Source: Hellea sp.
Lineage (GTDB): Bacteria > Pseudomonadota > Alphaproteobacteria > Caulobacterales > Maricaulaceae
DNA: 35,884 bases
Assembly: GCA_014238285.1 (NCBI GenBank)
Contig: JABABK010000029.1
Span: 1-35,884 of the forward strand
Direction of reading: 5' to 3'
How positions within the stretch are numbered: the stretch's first letter is position 1; every line of letters begins with the position of its first letter. Made by a program: the position numbers and the translations under genes. The notes under the pieces are model-generated. The model was not told where the DNA came from. It saw only the letters and a program-made list of their open reading frames with translations, and searched no databases. Positions 31,158-35,884 of this stretch are shown one piece after another.

Positions 31158-33608
31158 ATGATAATGGGGCGCAAAATACTAACACCTAACAAACTAACAC
31201 CTATCAAAGAAAACTTTGATGACCATGTTGCAGACCGCGTTGATCTTGAAAATCAAAAGCCGAAGGAATCTGATAAACCCACCGGATACATCATTTGCAG
31301 GCTTAAAAACCTTCCGCGGCTTAAGAATGTAACGAAAATCAAATCGTTGAGAGACTTGGCGAAACAAGCCAAATTTGACCACCTACTTAATGTCATGGAA
31401 GAGTATGACGTAGAAGACGGGGAGCGTTTAATTACAGCCGTTTCGCCGGAACGCCTTGCTGAAATGGAAAAAAAGGCAAGCCAAACAGAATTAGCTCCCC
31501 TTCATAGCTTAACAAATTACTGGAAGCTCTATGCGCGCAAGGTAAATGACGTTGCCAAGAGCCTTGTCAAAACCCTCAATAGCCTACCGGAAATTGATAT
31601 TGCGTATGAACAAATGGCAGGAAGCGACCCGTTGGTAAATGCTTCTGATGATACCTATGCCGCACAACAAGGTTATCTAGACGCGGCGCCGGATGGCATA
31701 GATGCTCGGTGGGCATGGACTCAACCCAATGGCGAAGGTGCTGGCGTCGGCGTAATCGATGTCGAACAAGGCTGGTTTCTAACCCATGAAGACTACACCA
31801 CCAAGTCACCTACAATAGTATTTGGCGACAATCGTGACGGGGTCGGTACATATGTCGGAAATCACGGCACAGCTGTGCTGGGTGAAATGATCGCTGATGA
31901 CAATACTGTTGGCGTTGTAGGCATTGCGCCGTCCGTAACATCTGTTCGATGTGCAAGCCATTATGACTCACCTTCCAATACCAGCGGAAATACATCAAAC
32001 GCTATAATTGGCGCAGTCGCAGTCATGCCACCAGGTGATATGATGATCATCGAAGTTCAAACAACCGGTACTGTATTTGGAGCACCCGTCGAGCTTTTTG
32101 ACGATGTTTTCGATGCAACCCGCCTAGCTTCAGCTCTTGGCATTTGCGTATTTGAAGCTGCCGGTAATGGGACTGTTAATCTTGATACCGTCACCAATAC
32201 TGCAGGCGATCAAGTCCTAAATCCGGCTTCAGTAGATTTTCGGGAATCAGGCGCTATTATTGTTGGTGCGGCATTGTCAGCGCTACCTCATAACAGAGCA
32301 GGTTTTTCCAGTTTTGGAGCCCGCGTCAACTGTTACGGCTGGGGCGGTAATGTTACCACATGTGGCTATGGAGACCTTGATGGTGGAGGTGGTGACAATG
32401 ACAAGACTTATACATCCGTCTTTAACGGCACAAGCTCAGCTACACCAATTGTGACAGGCGCTGGATTAATAGTTCAAGGCATGCTCGAAGCCAATACTGG
32501 CACTCGATTATCTCCGCTACAAATGCGGCTCATTCTATCAAACCCGGCTACGGGGACTGCCCAAGGCGGCGGCGTTGTGGGGAATATCGGTATTATGCCT
32601 AACCTTCGAGGGATCATAGAGAATACTTTGAGCCTATCACCTGATATTTATGTGCGAGATCATATAAGCGATGATGGTACTGTGCCCTACACAGGTGGTA
32701 GCCTAAGTTCGAGTCCAGACATCATTGTTAGACCAGATGCCGTGATAGATTCCAATGCCTCATTCGGCGAGGGTTCCGGTACCGAGAACAGCAATACTCT
32801 CGAATCCCAAGTTGAAGCGGGTCAAGATAACTTCATTTACACAAGGATGAAAAATCGCGGTACAGCGGACGCATTAGGTGCAACGGCACGCATTTTTTGG
32901 AGCCCTGCATCTACGCTCGTAACGCCGGATATGTGGACTGAAATTGGGGTGACTAACCCGATCAATGTGCCACAGGGCGATACACTGGAAGTCACCGACG
33001 CTTTAGTTTGGGATCAGAATGATATTCCAGGTACGGGACATTATTGTTTTGTTGGCCTCATTGGACACGCAGCAGATCCAGAACCAGTTGTTCCGCCGGC
33101 GACAGATTGGACCGGTTTTCTAAACTTCATTCGAAATGAGAACAATGCGGCATGGCGAAACTTCAATGTCATTGATGATTTGCCGGATGATCCAAGCGAT
33201 CCAATCGTCGCTGATTTTCTGATCGCCAACGCGCCTGATAGACGCCGTGCATTTGATTTACGCATAGAGCAAAAATTCATGCGTGGTGTGCAAGTGATAT
33301 TACGAATCCCACTTGGTATTGCAAAGCCATTCCTTAAAAACGGCAATATTGAATATAAGGTCGATCACAAAAATGGCCGTGTTGATATATATCTACCGCG
33401 GACCCCACATTTGGTCATTCCTGATGTTATGCTTCCGGCAAAAGCTCGTATGGAATCTGCATTTATGATCAAAGGTTTATCCAAAGACTCACGACCAGGA
33501 AGTATGATTTCTATCAGTCAACATTTTGAGAAAATGGAAGTTGGCCGCGTGTCTTGGAAGTTTGTTGGACAAGATGGTCACGAAAAAGAGCAAAACAAGA
33601 AAAAATAA
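31158..33608 (+). CDS. Subtilase (S8 family), no signal peptide
   Basis: The 816-residue protein has an N-terminal region of about 185 residues with no signal sequence, then a subtilisin-type domain with the full triad: Asp201 (VGVIDVEQGW), His236 (GNHGTAVLG), oxyanion Asn337 (EAAGNGTV) and Ser426 (FNGTSSATPIVTG). After about residue 480 follow SPDIYVRDH and SPDIIVRPD, then a beta-rich CARDB-like section (IYTRMKNRGTADALGATA, GHYCFVGLIGH), and a C-terminal beta domain from about 690. It is either a cytosolic peptidase or exported by a non-Sec route. Composition resembles neighbours. Divergent from the fusion gene; convergent with rpsP. Confidence 0.92.
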   Translation: MIMGRKILTPNKLTPIKENFDDHVADRVDLENQKPKESDKPTGYIICRLKNLPRLKNVTKIKSLRDLAKQAKFDHLLNVMEEYDVEDGERLITAVSPERLAEMEKKASQTELAPLHSLTNYWKLYARKVNDVAKSLVKTLNSLPEIDIAYEQMAGSDPLVNASDDTYAAQQGYLDAAPDGIDARWAWTQPNGEGAGVGVIDVEQGWFLTHEDYTTKSPTIVFGDNRDGVGTYVGNHGTAVLGEMIADDNTVGVVGIAPSVTSVRCASHYDSPSNTSGNTSNAIIGAVAVMPPGDMMIIEVQTTGTVFGAPVELFDDVFDATRLASALGICVFEAAGNGTVNLDTVTNTAGDQVLNPASVDFRESGAIIVGAALSALPHNRAGFSSFGARVNCYGWGGNVTTCGYGDLDGGGGDNDKTYTSVFNGTSSATPIVTGAGLIVQGMLEANTGTRLSPLQMRLILSNPATGTAQGGGVVGNIGIMPNLRGIIENTLSLSPDIYVRDHISDDGTVPYTGGSLSSSPDIIVRPDAVIDSNASFGEGSGTENSNTLESQVEAGQDNFIYTRMKNRGTADALGATARIFWSPASTLVTPDMWTEIGVTNPINVPQGDTLEVTDALVWDQNDIPGTGHYCFVGLIGHAADPEPVVPPATDWTGFLNFIRNENNAAWRNFNVIDDLPDDPSDPIVADFLIANAPDRRRAFDLRIEQKFMRGVQVILRIPLGIAKPFLKNGNIEYKVDHKNGRVDIYLPRTPHLVIPDVMLPAKARMESAFMIKGLSKDSRPGSMISISQHFEKMEVGRVSWKFVGQDGHEKEQNKKK

Positions 33609-33621
33609 ATTACACAAAATA

Positions 33622-33646
33622 AAAGGGCCGGTTTTACCGGCCCTTA
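33622..33646 (-). terminator. Terminator between subtilase and rpsP
   Basis: AAGGGCCGGT (33623-33632) and ACCGGCCCTT (33636-33645) form a perfect 10-bp stem with a TTT loop. The A-rich flank at the left gives a T-tract on the minus strand, so it mainly serves rpsP; it may also slow the plus-strand transcript. Confidence 0.88.
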
Positions 33647-33672
33647 GCATTTTAAGAATGAAGTATTTTAAA

Positions 33673-34167
33673 TTACTCTTCTTCAGCTTTTGGTGCTTCT
33701 TCAGCAGGCGCTGCAGCAGCTTCAGCTTTAGCAGCAGCTTCAGCGGCTTCTGCAGCCGTGGCAGCTTCTTCTGCAGCTTTAGCAGCTTCTTTGGCAGCTT
33801 CTTTAGCTTCAGCTTCGCGTTCTTTACGCGCGATTTCGCGTTCTTTTTTCTCTTCAACCAAAGCAAGAGCTTTAGCACCTGGCTTGGCTTTATTCGGGTT
33901 ATTGCTAGGTTTGAAATCCCAAAGACCAGCTTGGCCTAGAAAGCGAGCAACGCGGTCTGTTGGGCGTGCGCCTTTACCGAGCCATTCTTTGATTTTTTCG
34001 ACGTCAAGCTTCACGCGCTCGTCGCTGTCTTTAGACAGCATTGGATTATATGATCCAACGCGTTCGATGTAACGACCGTCGCGAGGCATACGGCTGTCAG
34101 CGACAACAATACGATAGTAAGGACGTTTTTTGGCGCCGTGACGGGCCAGTCTTAGTTTAAGTGCCAT
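33673..34167 (-). CDS. rpsP: 30S ribosomal protein S16
   Basis: Core 30S assembly protein. The first 85 residues match S16 closely ([42 protein letters not shown]). At 164 residues it is twice the usual length in E. coli because of an alanine-, glutamate- and lysine-rich tail (about 110-164), likely an extended helix; such tails occur in alphaproteobacterial S16. It lies 45 bases behind ffh. rimM, trmD and rplS, which usually follow, are not downstream. Confidence 0.96.
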   Translation of the reverse strand: MALKLRLARHGAKKRPYYRIVVADSRMPRDGRYIERVGSYNPMLSKDSDERVKLDVEKIKEWLGKGARPTDRVARFLGQAGLWDFKPSNNPNKAKPGAKALALVEEKKEREIARKEREAEAKEAAKEAAKAAEEAATAAEAAEAAAKAEAAAAPAEEAPKAEEE

Positions 34168-34212
34168 GAGAATATTCCTTTGTGCTTATGACTTTTAAAT
34201 TACGTGTTTCTG

Positions 34213-35802
34213 TTACTTCTTCTTTGGACCACCGAGACCCGGCAACCCTCCGCCCAAACCAGGCAGTTTTCCGCCGCCTATTCCGGGTAATTTTCCGGGC
34301 AAGTTTCCAAGGCCAGGTAATCCACCGCCCTTGCCCATTTGTTGTTTAAGCTGCTCAAGCATGGCCGGTTCCATATCACCAGGTCCGGGCATCCCTTTCA
34401 TGGCACCCTTTGGCATACCGGGCATTCCGCCCATCATCTGGCTCATCATGCCAGCCATGCCTTTTTTGCCCATCTTCTTCATCATGTCGCTCATCTGGCG
34501 ATGCATTTTGAGAAGCTTATTCACTTCCTGAACGCTCATGCCAGAGCCTGCTGCAATGCGTTTCTTACGGGAAGCCTTGAGGACAGCAGGGTTTTTACGC
34601 TCATGCGGCGTCATAGATGAGATAATGGCTTGTTGCTGTTTTAAAAGATTGTCGTCCATTCCTCCAGCCGCGTCCATTTGCTTTTTCATTTTGCCCATAC
34701 CAGGCATCATTTTCATGAGACCGCCAAGGCCGCCCATTTTTTGCATTTGGCCTAGCTGCTTCCCGAGATCTTCAAGGTCAAAGCTGCCCTTTTCCATCTT
34801 CTTGGCAAGTTTTTCAGCTTCTTTCTGGTCGATTACCTCAGACGCGCGCTCCACCAGAGAAACGATGTCGCCTTGGCCCAAAATACGGCCCGCAAGACGC
34901 TGGGCATCAAAGGCTTCAAGGCCTTCTAGTTTTTCGCCAGTACCAAGAAATTTAATCGGTAAACCTGTAACGGCCCGCATAGATAGCGCGGCGCCGCCGC
35001 GGCCATCACCGTCAATACGAGTTAGAACAAGGCCTGTGAGCGGTAATTGCGCGTGAAATCTCTTCGCTGTCTCAACAGCATCTTGTCCGGTCAGAGCGTC
35101 AGCAACCAGAAGCGTTTCAATCGGATTGGTCGCCTTAGCGATATCCTCAACCTCGGCCATAAGTTCTTCGTCAATCGTCGTACGGCCTGCCGTATCGAGG
35201 AAAACGATATCATATCCACCAAGCTTACCCTGCTCCATAGCACGGTCAGCGATTTGGCGAGCCGTTTGACCTGCAACGATTGGGAGAAAACCAACGCCCG
35301 CTTGCTCAGCCAATATACCGAGCTGTTCCATGGCTGCAGGACGGCGAGTGTCAAGAGAGGCCAAAAGAACCTTTTTCTTACCGCGCTCTTTTAGAAATTT
35401 TGCGACCTTACCTGTGGTCGTTGTTTTACCTGAGCCTTGAAGGCCTGCCATCAAGATGGCAACAGGCGGGCGGCCCGATAGATTGAGTTCAGAGGCGCGC
35501 GCGGCTTCAAGCTGCGCGTCTTCATCTTCGCCAATAACCCCGCCTAGCATTTGAACTAGCCCATCATGGACTATTTTGACAATTTGCTGGCCAGGCTTGA
35601 TCGATTTAATAACTTTTTCGCCGACAGCCTCTTCTTTGATCGAGGCAATAAAATCTTTAACAACAGGCAGAGCCACATCAGCTTCGAGAAGCGCAATGCG
35701 TATCTGGCGCATAGCAGCCGCGACATCCTTTTCAGACAGGCTTCCCCGTCCGGTCAGACCGTCAAATACATTACCTAATTTATCGCCTAAGGCTTCAAAC
35801 AT
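34213..35802 (-). CDS. ffh: Signal recognition particle protein Ffh
   Basis: GTPase of the signal recognition particle, which binds 4.5S RNA and nascent hydrophobic signals and docks with FtsY. N domain (residues 1-90), then the G domain with P-loop GLQGSGKTTTTGK (120-132), DTAGR (203-207) and TRIDGDGRGGAALS (261 onward; the Gly for Ala in DGDGRGG is usual in alphaproteobacteria). The M domain is methionine-rich (MMPGMGKMKKQM, MHRQMSDMMKKMGKKGM). The protein of 529 residues ends in a Gly/Leu/Pro repeat (GLGGGLPGLGG). GGAG precedes the ATG at 5 bases. Confidence 0.97.
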   Translation of the reverse strand: MFEALGDKLGNVFDGLTGRGSLSEKDVAAAMRQIRIALLEADVALPVVKDFIASIKEEAVGEKVIKSIKPGQQIVKIVHDGLVQMLGGVIGEDEDAQLEAARASELNLSGRPPVAILMAGLQGSGKTTTTGKVAKFLKERGKKKVLLASLDTRRPAAMEQLGILAEQAGVGFLPIVAGQTARQIADRAMEQGKLGGYDIVFLDTAGRTTIDEELMAEVEDIAKATNPIETLLVADALTGQDAVETAKRFHAQLPLTGLVLTRIDGDGRGGAALSMRAVTGLPIKFLGTGEKLEGLEAFDAQRLAGRILGQGDIVSLVERASEVIDQKEAEKLAKKMEKGSFDLEDLGKQLGQMQKMGGLGGLMKMMPGMGKMKKQMDAAGGMDDNLLKQQQAIISSMTPHERKNPAVLKASRKKRIAAGSGMSVQEVNKLLKMHRQMSDMMKKMGKKGMAGMMSQMMGGMPGMPKGAMKGMPGPGDMEPAMLEQLKQQMGKGGGLPGLGNLPGKLPGIGGGKLPGLGGGLPGLGGPKKK

Positions 35803-35833
35803 ATTTACTCCAACAACCGCACAGCTACAAATG

Positions 35834-35861
35834 CTCCGGTGGATGTAATCATCGACCGGAG
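35834..35861. other. Stem-loop upstream of ffh
   Basis: CTCCGGT (35834-35840) pairs with ACCGGAG (35855-35861), and inner GATG/CATC closes a TAAT loop, with one G-G mismatch. It lies 32 bases before the ffh ATG. It could be a leader structure or end an upstream transcript; there is no clear T-tract. Confidence 0.45.
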
Positions 35862-35884
35862 GACCCCGCCTGCATCATCCATAT

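Noticed and set aside
33526..33939. Plus-strand frame with Ser/Phe-rich repeats opposite rpsP
   Set aside because: Complement of the Ala/Glu tail of S16; low complexity only.
34538..35056. 172-codon plus-strand frame opposite ffh
   Set aside because: Shadow of the ffh gene with no start signal or recognisable domain.

Overview
This window looks like a chromosomal housekeeping region of an alphaproteobacterium, probably a marine, stalked or dimorphic type near Hyphomonadaceae/Maricaulales (inference from gene order and family character; GC is moderate, I estimate just under 50%). Supporting signs are the lptF-lptG-surA-pdxA-rsmA block, the fabD-fabG-acpP-fabF-mltG-gmk block, the rpsF-rpsR-rplI block, ffh next to rpsP, a class II DAHP synthase, and interspersed palindromes of the kind common in alphaproteobacteria. 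Almost every base is coding. No intergenic gap exceeds 300 bases, and I see no tRNA, rRNA, CRISPR array, insertion sequence or prophage.

Layout. 2-979: 3' part of RNase D (rnd), running in from the left edge. 976-4494 (minus): leucyl aminopeptidase pepA, DNA polymerase III chi subunit holC, a PAP2-superfamily membrane phosphatase, and an I78-type protease-inhibitor lipoprotein. 4630-10154 (plus): LPS-export permeases lptF and lptG, periplasmic chaperone surA, pdxA, rsmA; lptD, usual between lptG and surA, is absent. 10103-15833 (minus): the fatty-acid operon fabD-fabG-acpP-fabF continuing into mltG, gmk and a small lipoprotein; yicC, often between mltG and gmk, is absent. 15949-19283 (plus): a large unrecognised coiled-coil protein, then rpsF-rpsR-rplI ending in a clear terminator. 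19383-21749: SixA-like phosphatase and three or four small membrane proteins in AT-richer DNA with two repeat palindromes. 21892-27842 (minus): gltX, nadE, a lipoprotein, and a serine hydrolase translationally coupled to a Gfo/Idh/MocA oxidoreductase. 28104-28370: an HU-type nucleoid protein. 28443-29822 (minus): class II DAHP synthase. 29982-33608: a divergent pair, one a PhaF-like phasin fused to DUF2853, the other an 816-residue subtilase with no signal peptide. 33673-35802 (minus): rpsP and ffh.

How the genes fit together. Envelope biogenesis dominates the first half: LPS transport, outer-membrane protein folding, peptidoglycan strand termination and fatty-acid supply. Translation and protein targeting (rsmA, S6/S18/L9, gltX, S16, SRP) form the second theme. 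The least ordinary items are the phasin-DUF2853 fusion beside the leaderless subtilase, the coiled-coil protein upstream of rpsF, the broken syntenies (lptD, yicC, rimM-trmD-rplS), and the I78 inhibitor with an internal insertion. I do not see a self-evident new defence or mobile system; the phasin/subtilase locus is the best candidate for undescribed biology.
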